Positions 7,683 to 17,276 of a stretch of 64,000 nt of DNA are shown here, piece after piece. A program made the translations under genes and the position numbers. A model generated the notes under the pieces. The model saw nothing but the letters and a program-made list of their open reading frames with translations. It was not told the origin of the DNA and made no database searches. The stretch comes from JBLZUR01 sp048565625 (lineage in GTDB: Bacteria; Pseudomonadota; Alphaproteobacteria; Sphingomonadales; Sphingomonadaceae), in the NCBI RefSeq assembly GCF_048565625.1, contig NZ_JBLZUR010000001.1:1-64000 (forward strand), given 5' to 3'. Within the stretch, counting starts at the first letter, position 1. Every line of letters begins with the position of its first letter.

Positions 7683-10180
7683 GCCGCCTTCCCTGCCGGA
7701 TCGCGGTAGGCGAGCAGCCTGAGCGCATTGATGACGACGAGCAGCGTCGATCCCTCATGAACCGCCACCGCTGGCCCAATGCCGAGGCCGAGGATGGTAG
7801 CAGGCACCAGGAAGGCGACGACACCCAGGCTGACGAAGACGTTCTGCCGGATGATTCCACGGGTATGGCGGCTAAGACCGACTGCGAATGGCAGGTGCGC
7901 CAGATCGTCGGCCATCAGCGCCACGTCGGCTGTCTCCAGCGCAACGTCCGACCCCGCCGCGCCCATCGCGATGCCGACCGTGGCGCTTGCCATCGCCGGC
8001 GCATCGTTCACGCCGTCGCCCACCATCGCGACCTTGTCTTCGCCGGCGAGCTTCTTGATCGCGGCAACCTTGTCTTCGGGCATGAGGTCGCCCCACGCTT
8101 CGTCGATCCCGACTTCGTCGGCGATCGCTTCGGCGACTTTCTGGTGATCGCCGGAGATCATTATCATCCGCGACACGCCCATCTCGTGCAGCCGACGCAA
8201 CGCGGTCTTGGCAGCTTCGCGAGGCGTGTCCATCAGGCCGATCGCGCCCAGGTCGCGGTCCCCCTTGCGGACCACCATTGTCGTGCGGCCGTTCTCGCGC
8301 AGCTTCGCGATTGCGTCCTGCGCGCCCTGCCCCAGCGCCGGAATGCCCTCACTTCCGAACATCTCGGCCTTGCCGATCCACACCGTCTCGCCATCCACGC
8401 TCGCGGTGACGCCCCGACCGGTCAGGCTCTTGAGGTCGCCGGCAGTCGGCACGGCACGATCGTTCAGACGTTCGCGGCCGTCCTTGACGATCGCTTGGGC
8501 CAGGGGATGGTCGCTCAACGCTTCGACGGCGACAGCCAGCGCCAGCAACTCGCCTTCATCGGCGCCATCGACGGGCACGACATCAGTGATGCGCGGACGA
8601 CCTTCGGTCAGCGTGCCCGTCTTGTCGAAAGCGATCGCTTTGAGCGACCCGAGGTTTTCGAGCGGTGCACCGCCCTTCACGAGCACGCCGCCCCGCGCTG
8701 CACGGGCAACGCCCGACAGGACCGCGCTCGGCGTTGCGATCGCGAGCGCGCACGGGCTTGCCGCCACCAGCACCGCCATCGCGCGATAGAAGCTGTCGCG
8801 GAACGGCTCGTCGACGACCACCCATGCGAACAGCAGGAGCACTGACAGGACCAGGACGGCGGGCACGAAGATCCGTTCGAACCGGTCGGTGAAGCGCTGC
8901 GTCGGCGACTTCTGCGTCTCCGCTTCGCTCACCATCTTCACGACCTTGGCAAGCGCGCTTTCATTGGAACGGCGTGTCACCTCGATCTCGATCGCGCCGC
9001 CGCCGTTGATCGTACCAGCAAAAACCCGGCTTTCCGCGTCGACTGCATCGGGCTTGGCGCGTGCCGCTGCGGCATCTGCGACCGGCACCTTGTCGACCGG
9101 GATGCTTTCACCCGTGACCGGGGCCTGGTTGATCGCGCTGGTGCCCTTGATGACGAAGCCGTCGGCAGGCAGGCGCTCGTTCGGGCGGACGATGGCAATG
9201 TCCCCGACGACCATCTGCTCGACCGGGATTTCGCTGGTCTGCCCGCCGCGTCGCACGGTCGCGGTTTCGGGCGCGAGCTTCGCCAGCGCCTCGATCGCCT
9301 TCTTGGCGCGGCCCATTGCATAATGCTCAAGCGCATGGCCGAGGCTGAACAGGAACAGCAGCAGCGCACCTTCGGCCCATGCGCCCAGCGCAGCGGCGCC
9401 GGCCGCAGCGACCAACATCAGCGTGTCGATCTCGAACTTCTTCATCCGGAGGTTGTCGATCGCCTCGCGCAGCGTGAAGAATCCGCCGAAGAAATAGGCT
9501 GCGATATAGCAGGCGGTCGGCAGCCATTCGGGCGCGCCAGCGACCAGCCTCTCGATCGCGTAGCCGATCCCCAGCAGCGCGCCACAGGCGAGCGCGAAGA
9601 TCAGCTCGGTATTGGGGCCGAGAAATTCGGCGTGGCTATGGTCGTGGCCATCGCCGGGGCCGTGCTTCTCTTCGCCCGCGCCGTGGCCCCCGGGGCCGTG
9701 GTCGTGGCCGGCATGTTCATCGGCAGCGACCCGCTTGCCCACCCTCACCTTCAGCTTGCGAAGCGCAGCGCGCACCTCCTCTTCGGTGGTTTCGCGGCGA
9801 TCATATTCGACCCGGACAGACCCGCTGGTGCTGGCGCTTGCCTGGACCACGCCGGGCAAGGCGCACAGCGCATCGCTGACCGTGCGCGCCCGACGTTCGT
9901 GGTTGATCCCCGTCACCTGCCAGATCGCATGGCCGTAGCGCTCGGTGATTTCGGCACCTGCGGCGCGCACCATTTCGCGCAACCGTGGCAGCGGCAGCTT
10001 GGCGGCATCGAAATGGATGCACAGCGCCGCTGGCGTGTTGCCGTCGAGACAGATCACATGCGCCCGCTCGACACCTTCGCGCTTTGACAGGGTTGATACG
10101 AGACGGTCCAGGCAGGCATCGGCCGCGTCAGGAAGGTCCGGCAACAACACTGGAATGTCGAGTTCGAGCTTGTCGTTCAT
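7679..10180 (-). CDS. P1B-4-type heavy-metal ATPase with His-rich N-terminal extension
   Basis: The start chosen is the ATG at 10180, with an AAGGAGGTC ribosome site, giving 833 residues. Seen in order: an N-terminal region with two HMA-like folds lacking CxxC, a His-rich linker (about 155-184), six to eight membrane helices, the actuator TGES (356-359), the SPC metal motif in a membrane helix (475-477), the phosphorylation site DKTGTLT (D519), the hinge GDGVNDAPA and a C-terminal HEGST helix. SPC plus HEGS/T defines the P1B-4 class (CoaT/CtpD/CzcP), which exports Co, Zn, Cd or Fe; ZntA would have CPC. The ATG overlaps the CDF stop (ATGA). Confidence 0.88.
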   Translation of the reverse strand: MNDKLELDIPVLLPDLPDAADACLDRLVSTLSKREGVERAHVICLDGNTPAALCIHFDAAKLPLPRLREMVRAAGAEITERYGHAIWQVTGINHERRARTVSDALCALPGVVQASASTSGSVRVEYDRRETTEEEVRAALRKLKVRVGKRVAADEHAGHDHGPGGHGAGEEKHGPGDGHDHSHAEFLGPNTELIFALACGALLGIGYAIERLVAGAPEWLPTACYIAAYFFGGFFTLREAIDNLRMKKFEIDTLMLVAAAGAAALGAWAEGALLLFLFSLGHALEHYAMGRAKKAIEALAKLAPETATVRRGGQTSEIPVEQMVVGDIAIVRPNERLPADGFVIKGTSAINQAPVTGESIPVDKVPVADAAAARAKPDAVDAESRVFAGTINGGGAIEIEVTRRSNESALAKVVKMVSEAETQKSPTQRFTDRFERIFVPAVLVLSVLLLFAWVVVDEPFRDSFYRAMAVLVAASPCALAIATPSAVLSGVARAARGGVLVKGGAPLENLGSLKAIAFDKTGTLTEGRPRITDVVPVDGADEGELLALAVAVEALSDHPLAQAIVKDGRERLNDRAVPTAGDLKSLTGRGVTASVDGETVWIGKAEMFGSEGIPALGQGAQDAIAKLRENGRTTMVVRKGDRDLGAIGLMDTPREAAKTALRRLHEMGVSRMIMISGDHQKVAEAIADEVGIDEAWGDLMPEDKVAAIKKLAGEDKVAMVGDGVNDAPAMASATVGIAMGAAGSDVALETADVALMADDLAHLPFAVGLSRHTRGIIRQNVFVSLGVVAFLVPATILGLGIGPAVAVHEGSTLLVVINALRLLAYRDPAGKAA

Positions 10181-10785
10181 GACGACCTCCTTTCGCTTTT
10201 CTTGGTTTCGGCGCGCGCGTCGCGCAGGATTTCGACACCGCCCTTGATGGCGATGATGGCGGTGGCGAAGCCGACCAGCAGGTCCGGCCAATTGGTACCC
10301 AACCACAGCACCAGCACGCCGGCGATCAGGATGCCGCCGTTGGAAATGAAGTCGTTGAAGCTGAAGGTGGTTGCGGCCCGGAGATTGACGTCCGGATCCT
10401 TGAGGCGCTGGAGCAGCCGCAGGCAGAGGTAATTCACGACGCCGGCGATCGCGGACATGACCATCATGGTAGGTCCGATGGGCTCGCTGCCCTGCACGTA
10501 GCGCCGTCCGACATCGATCAAGATGCCGCCCGCGAAGATCAGCAGCATGACGCCCGAAGCGACCGCGGCGCGTGTCTTCCATGTCTGGCCCCGGGTGAGC
10601 GCCACAAGGCTCAGCGCATACACAGCCGTATCGGACAGGTTGTCGACGCCGTTGGCGATCAGCGCGCTCGAGTCCGCGAAGAAGCCGGAAACGAAGAAGC
10701 CCGCAGCGATCGCCGCGTTCAGCAGCAGGACGATCCACAGTGTGCGGCGCTCCTGCCCGCCATTGTTGTCGTTGCCCGGGATCAT
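10177..10785 (-). CDS. CDF-family cation efflux transporter, short form
   Basis: This 202-residue protein is the membrane domain of a cation diffusion facilitator with about six helices. Metal-site acidic positions are in ALIANGVDNLSD (helix II) and TTFSFNDFISN (helix V). It lacks the cytoplasmic C-terminal domain of full-length CDFs such as CzcD. It probably exchanges Zn, Co, Cd or Fe for protons across the inner membrane. Its start overlaps the ZIP stop and its stop overlaps the ATPase start (both ATGA), so translation is tightly coupled. Confidence 0.85.
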   Translation of the reverse strand: MIPGNDNNGGQERRTLWIVLLLNAAIAAGFFVSGFFADSSALIANGVDNLSDTAVYALSLVALTRGQTWKTRAAVASGVMLLIFAGGILIDVGRRYVQGSEPIGPTMMVMSAIAGVVNYLCLRLLQRLKDPDVNLRAATTFSFNDFISNGGILIAGVLVLWLGTNWPDLLVGFATAIIAIKGGVEILRDARAETKKSERRSS

Positions 10786-11468
10786 CCCATCATCTCCTCA
10801 AGTGTCAGCAGGGCCAGGAAGCCGACGAAAAACATCGAGCTGATGAGCGGGGTGTCGGGTTTCTCGTGCGCCTCGACCAGCAACTCCTCCGTGACGAGGT
10901 AGAGCAGCGCCATCAGCCCGAAGCTGAGGAAGCCGGCGATCATCACCGGCGACAGCGCGGCGACCGGCACGGCAGCGAGCGCGCCGATCGGCAGCAGCAG
11001 GGCCAATGCCGAGACGATCACGATGATGCGCAAGCGCGAGCGATAGGTTTCCGCCAGCTCGTCGGTCAGCGTCAGTCCCAGAAATAACACTTCCAGAGTG
11101 AGCGCGATCGTCAGCAGGAGACCTGCCTTCTCGCCCGCCACGAAAGCGAGGCCGAGCACCAGGCCGTCGACCAGAATGTCGATGCCGATCGCGGCGAGTA
11201 GCGCCATCGGCCCCTTGAAGCGGGCCTCAAGAGCCTTGAGCCCCAGCATGGTCGCGACGCCCGCCGCCCCGCCGATCAACGTCGCGCTGGGCGATGCCTC
11301 ATGCTTGACCTGCGGCAGGATTTCGGTCGCTGCCGCCGCGAACACGACGCCGGCAGCGAGATGCTGTAGGCCCGCCACGAGGCCAGGTTTCAACTTGGTG
11401 CGGCTCGCGACAATCGCGCCGAGCACGACCGCCAGCACAGGCGCAAGCGTATAGAGCAGTGCCTGCAT
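10782..11468 (-). CDS. ZIP-family metal transporter
   Basis: The 228-residue membrane protein has about seven to eight helices. The ZIP helix IV/V features HLAAGVVFAAAATEILPQ (near residues 36-53) and DILVDGLVLGLAF, with metal-binding H, E and D residues, are visible. ZIP proteins usually move Zn, Fe or related metals into the cytosol, so its place in an efflux operon is notable; some bacterial ZIP-like members mediate balanced flux. It ends in EEMMG overlapping the CDF start. Confidence 0.8.
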   Translation of the reverse strand: MQALLYTLAPVLAVVLGAIVASRTKLKPGLVAGLQHLAAGVVFAAAATEILPQVKHEASPSATLIGGAAGVATMLGLKALEARFKGPMALLAAIGIDILVDGLVLGLAFVAGEKAGLLLTIALTLEVLFLGLTLTDELAETYRSRLRIIVIVSALALLLPIGALAAVPVAALSPVMIAGFLSFGLMALLYLVTEELLVEAHEKPDTPLISSMFFVGFLALLTLEEMMG

Positions 11469-11471
11469 TTC

Positions 11472-11936
11472 CTAGGACTCCTCCGGGGTTCGGTGGCAGA
11501 CGCGGATCTTCCCGCGTCGCGTGAACGCGATCGATCCGCCCGCCACGACAGCCCGCGAATGGTCGCCGCGAAACTCGTCACCGGTTCGCTGCGCGCGCAG
11601 GATCTCGGTCCTGCCCTTCGGCAGCCAGGTGACGGCCATTTTCAAGCCGTCATCGATGAAGTCGACATCGGCGCGTGTGCCGTCGTCGCAGTACATGATG
11701 CGCTGCGCGATTAGTTTCGACGTCAGATGCTTTTCATGCGCCGGCTCGGTAGGCTGGGTCGGCGCTGGATTACACGCCCCTATAACCGCCCCGGAGACGA
11801 GAACGACGCCGAGGCGCGCGATCGCCAGACCGGCCCGATTCAGGCCGCACAAGGTTGTCACATTTGAAATCGACGTGTCAGACATCGGTCTCTTCCGACG
11901 AAGCGCCCTGTGGCGTTCGAAGGCAGGGCAGTTCAT
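11472..11936 (-). CDS. MliC-like lipoprotein 1
   Basis: A lipobox (VIGAC) near residue 54 follows a hydrophobic stretch, so the mature protein is a lipid-anchored ~100-residue domain. The pattern YCDDGTRADVDF at the start and RVCHRT at the end, a Cys-bounded small beta domain, resembles MliC/PliC lysozyme inhibitors. The ATG at 11936 overlaps the stop of the preceding lipoprotein gene (ATGA). A later ATG at 11885 with a GGAAGAG ribosome site would give a more typical signal peptide. It is followed 3 bp later by the ZIP gene. Confidence 0.65.
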   Translation of the reverse strand: MNCPAFERHRALRRKRPMSDTSISNVTTLCGLNRAGLAIARLGVVLVSGAVIGACNPAPTQPTEPAHEKHLTSKLIAQRIMYCDDGTRADVDFIDDGLKMAVTWLPKGRTEILRAQRTGDEFRGDHSRAVVAGGSIAFTRRGKIRVCHRTPEES

Positions 11937-12310
11937 CGCGTGCCTTCCTGCTCGCAGATCCGGGTACGGCCATCGCCTTCCACGATGGTGAGCTGCGACC
12001 CCTTGAAGGTCGCGGTGGCTGTTTCGCCGACATATTGCAGGCCCTGCGCTGGCGCGGTCAGCATCATCGGCGGTCCCCCGTTGGAGCGCCGCAAATCGAT
12101 CTGCAGGCCGTTGTCCTTGTAATCGACGAACAGCGGTTCCCCGTCGGAACAGCGATATCTATGCCGCCCCATTTCCCCGGTCGCCACGGCGCTGTCGGAC
12201 GAATGGATCTGCTGCTCCGTTGGCGGGGCTGGCGGCTTTCTTTCCGAGCACGCCGCGAGCCCGACAACGAGGATGACGGCGGGCAGCACCCGCTTACAGT
12301 GCATCATCAT
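11933..12310 (-). CDS. MliC-like lipoprotein 2
   Basis: The 125-residue protein has a clear lipoprotein signal (lipobox LAAC at about residues 18-21) and a mature domain starting YRCSDGEPLFVDY and ending TRICEQ. These are the paired cysteines and Cx-DG motif of the MliC family, periplasmic or outer-membrane inhibitors of c-type lysozyme. It is related in pattern to the next gene product. It overlaps the SRPBCC gene by ATGA. Why lysozyme-inhibitor-like proteins sit in a metal operon is unknown; metal-stressed envelope protection or metal binding are possibilities. Confidence 0.7.
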   Translation of the reverse strand: MMMHCKRVLPAVILVVGLAACSERKPPAPPTEQQIHSSDSAVATGEMGRHRYRCSDGEPLFVDYKDNGLQIDLRRSNGGPPMMLTAPAQGLQYVGETATATFKGSQLTIVEGDGRTRICEQEGTR

Positions 12311-12795
12311 CGCGCCTTCCTCCTGCAGCGGAAGGGGACGCGCTGACGATTGATAGCCCGGGCAGGCTGACCTACCCGCCAGCGGAGATAGGTTGCGAGG
12401 CGATCGTCAGATTCGACCATCAGGGATCGCAGGCGGCGCAACATCATCGCCGCGAACGGCAGGGAGAGCGCCCCGCGCAGCGTGCAGCTATGCGTTAGCC
12501 TGGTGCCGCCATCGTCCCCCGCCAGCTCGTACCGCTCTTCGAGCGTGAACAGATAGGGGATGCCGCAGGACCAAGCGAAGGCGTGCGGTTTATCGAATCG
12601 ATCAATCCGTGCTGGCGTCCGAATTGGCCGGGTGATGCCCTGGATCGCAAAGGTGCATTCTGTGTCGCCGAGCCGGGACGGATCATCGAGAAATACGAGC
12701 GGACTCCACGCCCGGCGATGATCCGGATCGGTGAGTGCCGACCAGATGCGCAGTGGCCCGCCGTGAAGCATCGAGCTGGTTATGGTGCGAGGCAT
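12307..12795 (-). CDS. SRPBCC-family (START-like) protein
   Basis: The ATG at 12795 has a GGGAGA ribosome site and gives 162 residues. The pattern PLRIWSALTDPDHRRAWSP, then a central beta region and an amphipathic C-terminal helix (MMLRRLRSLMVESDDRLATYL), fits the polyketide-cyclase/START-like fold that binds hydrophobic ligands. No specific ligand can be named. It lies between czcA and two lipoprotein genes in the same operon. A longer frame from 12849 would overlap the end of czcA and is less likely. Confidence 0.7.
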   Translation of the reverse strand: MPRTITSSMLHGGPLRIWSALTDPDHRRAWSPLVFLDDPSRLGDTECTFAIQGITRPIRTPARIDRFDKPHAFAWSCGIPYLFTLEERYELAGDDGGTRLTHSCTLRGALSLPFAAMMLRRLRSLMVESDDRLATYLRWRVGQPARAINRQRVPFRCRRKAR

Positions 12796-12848
12796 ATCCC
12801 CATCTCCCAGAGATGGGCGGGGCGATCGCGGATCGCCCCGCCCATCCA

Positions 12849-15800
12849 TCAGGCCAAGTTGTTCACGAAGGTCTGACCGTGGTCGTCCCCTTCATGCTCC
12901 TCATTGTAGTGCTCGGGTTTCTCGATCACTTTCTGCCCGAACCGGGCATAGAGTGTCGGCAGCACGAACAGCGTAAGAAGCGTCGCCGAGATCAGACCGC
13001 CGATGACGACCGTCGCCAAAGGCTTTTGAACCTCTGCGCCGGCGCCTTCGCCCAGCGCCATCGGCACGAAGCCGAGGCTGGCGACTAGCGCGGTCATGAT
13101 GACGGGTCGCAGACGCTGCATCGCGCCAACATGCGCGGCTTCCTCGCGGCTCATCCCTGATCGGATCAGATCTTGGATCGAGCTGACCATGACGAGGCCG
13201 TTGAGGACCGCGATGCCCGAGAGGGCGATGAAGCCCACTGCCGCCGAGATCGAGAAGTCCATGCCCCGCAGGAACAGCAACAGGACGCCGCCCACCAGCG
13301 CGAAAGGCACGCCGGTGAACACGATCGCGGCGTCGCGGACCGATCCCAACGCCCCGTAGAGGAGCAGCAGGATCAAAATGAAGCAAGCCGGAATGACCAG
13401 CTTCAGCCGTTCGCTTGCCGATTGGAGGTTCTCGAACTGGCCGCCCCATTCGAGATAGGTGCCGGCAGGCAGCCGGAGTTGGCTGCCGATCGCCGCCTGC
13501 GCATCCGCCACGACGGATCCGACGTCGCGGCCACGCACGTTGGCTTGCACCACCACGCGCCGCTTGCCGTTCTCGCGGCTGATCTGGTTCGGACCATCGA
13601 CCACCTTGATCTCGGCGACGCTGGACAGCGGTACATAGCCGCCGCCTGCCACCGGCACCTGCACCTGTTGGAGCAGGCCGATGTCGGCACGCTGCGCCTC
13701 CGACAGGCGGATCACCACGGGGAAGCGACGGTCGCCCTCGAAGATCTGGCCCGATGTTCGCCCGCCGATCGTCGCAGTCACGGTGTCCTGCACATCCTGA
13801 GCCGTAACGCCCAACCGCGCCATCGCGTCGCGGTTGACGCGAATGTCGAGCATGGGAAGACCGGTCGTCTGCTCCACCTTCACGTCCGCTGCGCCTTGCG
13901 TTCTGCGCAGCACCGCCGCGATTTGCTCGGCCGTCCGGTTCATCTGGTTGAAGTCGTCCCCGAACACCTTCACCGCGATGTCGCCGCGCACGCCGGCGAT
14001 CAGCTCGTTGAAGCGCATCTGGATGGGCTGGGTGATCTCGTAGGCATTTCCCGGAATCTTCGCGAGATTACCCTCGATCCGGCTGACCAGCTCCTCCTTG
14101 GGAAGCTCAGGATCCGGCCAATCCTTGCGCGGCTTCAGGATGACGAACATGTCGGTCGCGTTCGGCGGCATCGGGTCGGCCGCCAGCTCGGCGGTGCCCG
14201 TCTTGGAATAGACGAATTGCACCTCCGGCTGCTTCGACATCATCCGCTCGATCGGCACCTGCATCGCCTGGCTCTGCTGGACCGACGTTGCCGGAATGCG
14301 GAGCGACTGGATCAGCAAATCGCCTTCGTCGAGCTGCGGCAGGAACACCGAGCCGAGCGTAGTGAAAGCAAGCGCCGCCACCACAAGGCTTCCCACACCC
14401 GCACCGATCGTCAGCGTCGGGCGCTTCATGGCCCGGTCGAGACCGGGTTCGTAGCGCTTCTTCAGCCACGTGATGATGCGGCCGTCCTTCTCCTCGACCT
14501 TCTTCGACAGCCAGATCGCAATCATCGCCGGCACGAAGGTGAGAGAGAGGATGAAGGCGAAGGCGAGCGCGATGATGACGGTCAGCGCCATCGGTCCGAA
14601 CGTTTTACCCTCCACGCCGGTCAGCGTGAGCAGCGGTACGTAGACGAGGATGATGATTGCCTGCCCGTACACAGAGGGACGGATCATCTCACGCGCAGCG
14701 GCTGCCACGGTCGCGAGCCGTTCCTTGACGCTGAGCAATCGGCCTTCATGATGCTGTTGCTCGGCAAGCCGGCGCAGCGCGTTTTCGACAATGATGACGG
14801 CGCCGTCGACGATCAGACCGAAGTCCAAAGCCCCAAGGCTCATCAGATTGGCCGAGACCCCAGCGCGCAGCATACCAAAGCCTGTCAGCATCATGGTGAT
14901 CGGGATGACCAACGCCGCGATCAGGGCCGCACGGAAGTTGCCGAGCAGCAGGAAGAGCACGACGATGACCAGCACCGCGCCTTCGGACAGGTTTTTCGCG
15001 ACCGTCTTGATCGTCGAATTGACCAGCTCGGTGCGGTTCAGCACCGGCTGAATTACGACGTCAGGAGGCAGCGAAGCGTTGATCGTCTTCAGTTTCTCAG
15101 CGACCGCGGTCGACACGATGCGGCTGTTCTCGCCGATCCGCATGATCGCCGTGCCGACGACGACTTCGGTACCGTTCTCCGATGCCGAACCCATGCGGAT
15201 CGCCTGACCCGTCTTCACAGTCGCAACTTGTTCGACCGTGATCGGCACGCCGTTACGTGTCGCGATCACGGTCCTGGCCAACTCGCTGGCATTGCGAACG
15301 AGCGCATCCGAGCGAACAGCCAGACCTTCGCCATTGCGATTGACGAAGCCACCGCCGACGCTGGTGTTATTGCGCTCCAGCGCATTTCCCAGGTCCGTCA
15401 GCGTGATGCCGAGCGAGGCCAGCTTCTGCACGTCGGGCACGACGAGGAACTGCTTGGCGTAACCGCCAATCGAGTCGACACCGGCGAGGCCCGGTGTGGT
15501 CTTCAGAAGCGGCGTCACGATCCAGTCCTGCGCGGTGCGCAGGTAGGTCGCCTTGTCCTCTTCGGTCGTCAGTCGCTCGCCCTCTGGCGTGATGTAGCTG
15601 CCATCGGGCTGTTGGCCCGGTTCACCGGGCTTGTGCTTGTCGTCCTCGCGATGATCGAGACGAACGGTGTACATGTACACCTCGCCCAGGCCTGTCGCGA
15701 TCGGACCCATTTCAGGGTTCACGCCGTCGGGCAGATTCTCTTGCACGCCCCGCAGACGCTCGCCCACCTGCTGGCGGGCGAAATAGATGTCCGTCGCGTC

Positions 15801-16094
15801 CGAAAAGACCGCCGTGATCTGCGCGAAGCCGTTGCGGCTCAACGAGCGCGTATATTCCAGGCCGGGGGTGCCGGCGAGCGCGGTTTCGATTGGAAACGAC
15901 ACCTGCTTCTCGACCAGCTCGGGCGAGAGGGCAGGCGCGCGGACGTTGATCTGGACCTGATTGTTGGTGATGTCCGGCACCGCGTCGATCGGTAGCCGGT
16001 AGAGGGAAAAGGCGCCGATGGCGGCGACGATGACGGTGAGGAGCAGGACTAGCCAGCGCTTCTCGACCGCCCAGGTTACGATACGGGCGATCAT
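12849..16094 (-). CDS. czcA: CzcA-type heavy-metal RND efflux pump
   Basis: The 1081-residue protein has the RND layout: a first helix, a large periplasmic loop, six helices, a second loop and six helices. The helix-IV signature DFGLIVDGAVIIVEN (residues 424-438) is the HME1 class motif (DFG-x3-DGA-x4-EN) of Zn/Co/Ni/Cd pumps. The protein exports divalent metals from the periplasm or cytosol through CzcB and CzcC, powered by protons. A short insertion rich in charged residues (about 148-185) lies in the first periplasmic loop. The C-terminus is His/Glu rich. Confidence 0.93.
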   Translation of the reverse strand: MIARIVTWAVEKRWLVLLLTVIVAAIGAFSLYRLPIDAVPDITNNQVQINVRAPALSPELVEKQVSFPIETALAGTPGLEYTRSLSRNGFAQITAVFSDATDIYFARQQVGERLRGVQENLPDGVNPEMGPIATGLGEVYMYTVRLDHREDDKHKPGEPGQQPDGSYITPEGERLTTEEDKATYLRTAQDWIVTPLLKTTPGLAGVDSIGGYAKQFLVVPDVQKLASLGITLTDLGNALERNNTSVGGGFVNRNGEGLAVRSDALVRNASELARTVIATRNGVPITVEQVATVKTGQAIRMGSASENGTEVVVGTAIMRIGENSRIVSTAVAEKLKTINASLPPDVVIQPVLNRTELVNSTIKTVAKNLSEGAVLVIVVLFLLLGNFRAALIAALVIPITMMLTGFGMLRAGVSANLMSLGALDFGLIVDGAVIIVENALRRLAEQQHHEGRLLSVKERLATVAAAAREMIRPSVYGQAIIILVYVPLLTLTGVEGKTFGPMALTVIIALAFAFILSLTFVPAMIAIWLSKKVEEKDGRIITWLKKRYEPGLDRAMKRPTLTIGAGVGSLVVAALAFTTLGSVFLPQLDEGDLLIQSLRIPATSVQQSQAMQVPIERMMSKQPEVQFVYSKTGTAELAADPMPPNATDMFVILKPRKDWPDPELPKEELVSRIEGNLAKIPGNAYEITQPIQMRFNELIAGVRGDIAVKVFGDDFNQMNRTAEQIAAVLRRTQGAADVKVEQTTGLPMLDIRVNRDAMARLGVTAQDVQDTVTATIGGRTSGQIFEGDRRFPVVIRLSEAQRADIGLLQQVQVPVAGGGYVPLSSVAEIKVVDGPNQISRENGKRRVVVQANVRGRDVGSVVADAQAAIGSQLRLPAGTYLEWGGQFENLQSASERLKLVIPACFILILLLLYGALGSVRDAAIVFTGVPFALVGGVLLLFLRGMDFSISAAVGFIALSGIAVLNGLVMVSSIQDLIRSGMSREEAAHVGAMQRLRPVIMTALVASLGFVPMALGEGAGAEVQKPLATVVIGGLISATLLTLFVLPTLYARFGQKVIEKPEHYNEEHEGDDHGQTFVNNLA

Positions 16095-16097
16095 GGC

Positions 16098-17276
16098 TTA
16101 ATCCTCGTGGCTCGCTTCGCCCTTGCCGATCTCGGCCTTGAGCGTGAAACTTCCGGTGGTGGCGATCTGTTCGTTGCCGGTCAGGCCCGACCGGACGATC
16201 ACCGTGTCGCCCGACGCATCGCCGAGCTGGACCGGGGTCGCCTTGAAGCCGGTGGGCGTGCGCACGAACACGACCGACTTGCCCTCGAAACTCTGGACCG
16301 CCGTCGTCGGCACGCGGACCGCCCCGCTCCCGCCGCTGCCCGTGAGCTGCACGGCTGCCGTCACAGGCTCGCCGACCCGCCATTCGCCACCGCGATTGTC
16401 GAGGGTGGCGAGCGCAGGCACGAGCCGCGTCTGCGGATCAAGCGCCGGCGACACGAAGGTCACGCGGGCGGTCGCCTGACGGCCTGCCGCCTTCACCAGC
16501 ACCGTATTGCCGGGACGCACCCGGCCCGCATCCTCGGGCTTGAGATTAAGCGCGATCGACACCTGGCTCAGGTTGGCGATGCGATAGAGTTCGGCATCCG
16601 CCGCGACCGTTTGTCCCAGCGTCACGGGGCGCGCAATGATCTGGCCCGAGATCGGCGCGGCAATGCCGAGCCGGTTGAGCCCGCCGCCGCCGACACCCGC
16701 CGCCGAAACCATGCTCTGCGCCTGCGTCAGGGCGATCCGCGCCTCCGTCGCCGCTGTGCGGGCGGCGATCAGATCCTGTTCAGGGGAGACTCTCTGCGCG
16801 AACAGCCGCTGTTCGCGCGCGAGGTTCGAATTAGCGAGCTGAAGCCGCGCCCGCGCCGCCTCGACCTCGCCCTTGATCTGCGCCGCCTCGCGGCTTTCGA
16901 TGACCGCAATGGTCTGGCCGCGTCCGACCGATTGGCCGAGGTTACGGGTGAGCGCGACCACGCGTCCCGCAATTGCGGCCGAGACGACCTGCGTTCCCTG
17001 TGGGTCGCCCTCGATGATCGCGGGCAGCTCGATCGTCCCGGCCCCGCCGATGATCGGCCGTCCGACCTGGACGCCCGCTGTGGCGATCTGGTCGGCACCC
17101 AATGTGACGACGCCTTCACCGGCATGACCGCCTTCAGCACCGCCCTTTTCCGTGCCCGCTGCCGTCTCATTGGCAGCTGCGCCTTCGGCAGTTGCCTCGT
17201 TTCCGCCATCCTTGCCGCCGCAGGCAGCCAAGAGCAGGGCGAGCGACGCCGCGCCCGCGAGATAAAAGCTCTTCAT
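16098..17276 (-). CDS. czcB: CzcB-type periplasmic adaptor (membrane fusion) lipoprotein
   Basis: The roughly 392-residue protein has a lipobox (LLAAC) near residue 18 and the membrane-fusion layout: barrel-sandwich half (GRVVALTRNLGQSVGRGQ), a helical hairpin with long Ala/Arg helices (about 135-190), the second lipoyl half (APISGQIIARPVTLGQTV), a beta barrel and a C-terminal domain. It bridges CzcA and CzcC. Its ATG at 17276 overlaps the czcC stop (TGATG); a GTG one codon earlier is also possible. The gene ends 3 bp before czcA. Confidence 0.92.
   Translation of the reverse strand: MKSFYLAGAASLALLLAACGGKDGGNEATAEGAAANETAAGTEKGGAEGGHAGEGVVTLGADQIATAGVQVGRPIIGGAGTIELPAIIEGDPQGTQVVSAAIAGRVVALTRNLGQSVGRGQTIAVIESREAAQIKGEVEAARARLQLANSNLAREQRLFAQRVSPEQDLIAARTAATEARIALTQAQSMVSAAGVGGGGLNRLGIAAPISGQIIARPVTLGQTVAADAELYRIANLSQVSIALNLKPEDAGRVRPGNTVLVKAAGRQATARVTFVSPALDPQTRLVPALATLDNRGGEWRVGEPVTAAVQLTGSGGSGAVRVPTTAVQSFEGKSVVFVRTPTGFKATPVQLGDASGDTVIVRSGLTGNEQIATTGSFTLKAEIGKGEASHED

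Noticed and set aside
7679..10180. Annotation of the ATPase as ZntA
   Set aside because: The membrane motif is SPC, not CPC, and HEGST is present, which places it in the P1B-4 class.
13173..15995. A 940-codon open frame on the plus strand
   Set aside because: It lies fully antisense to czcA and is rich in R, H, D and A, the usual shadow of a high-GC gene. The czcA frame has clear RND motifs.
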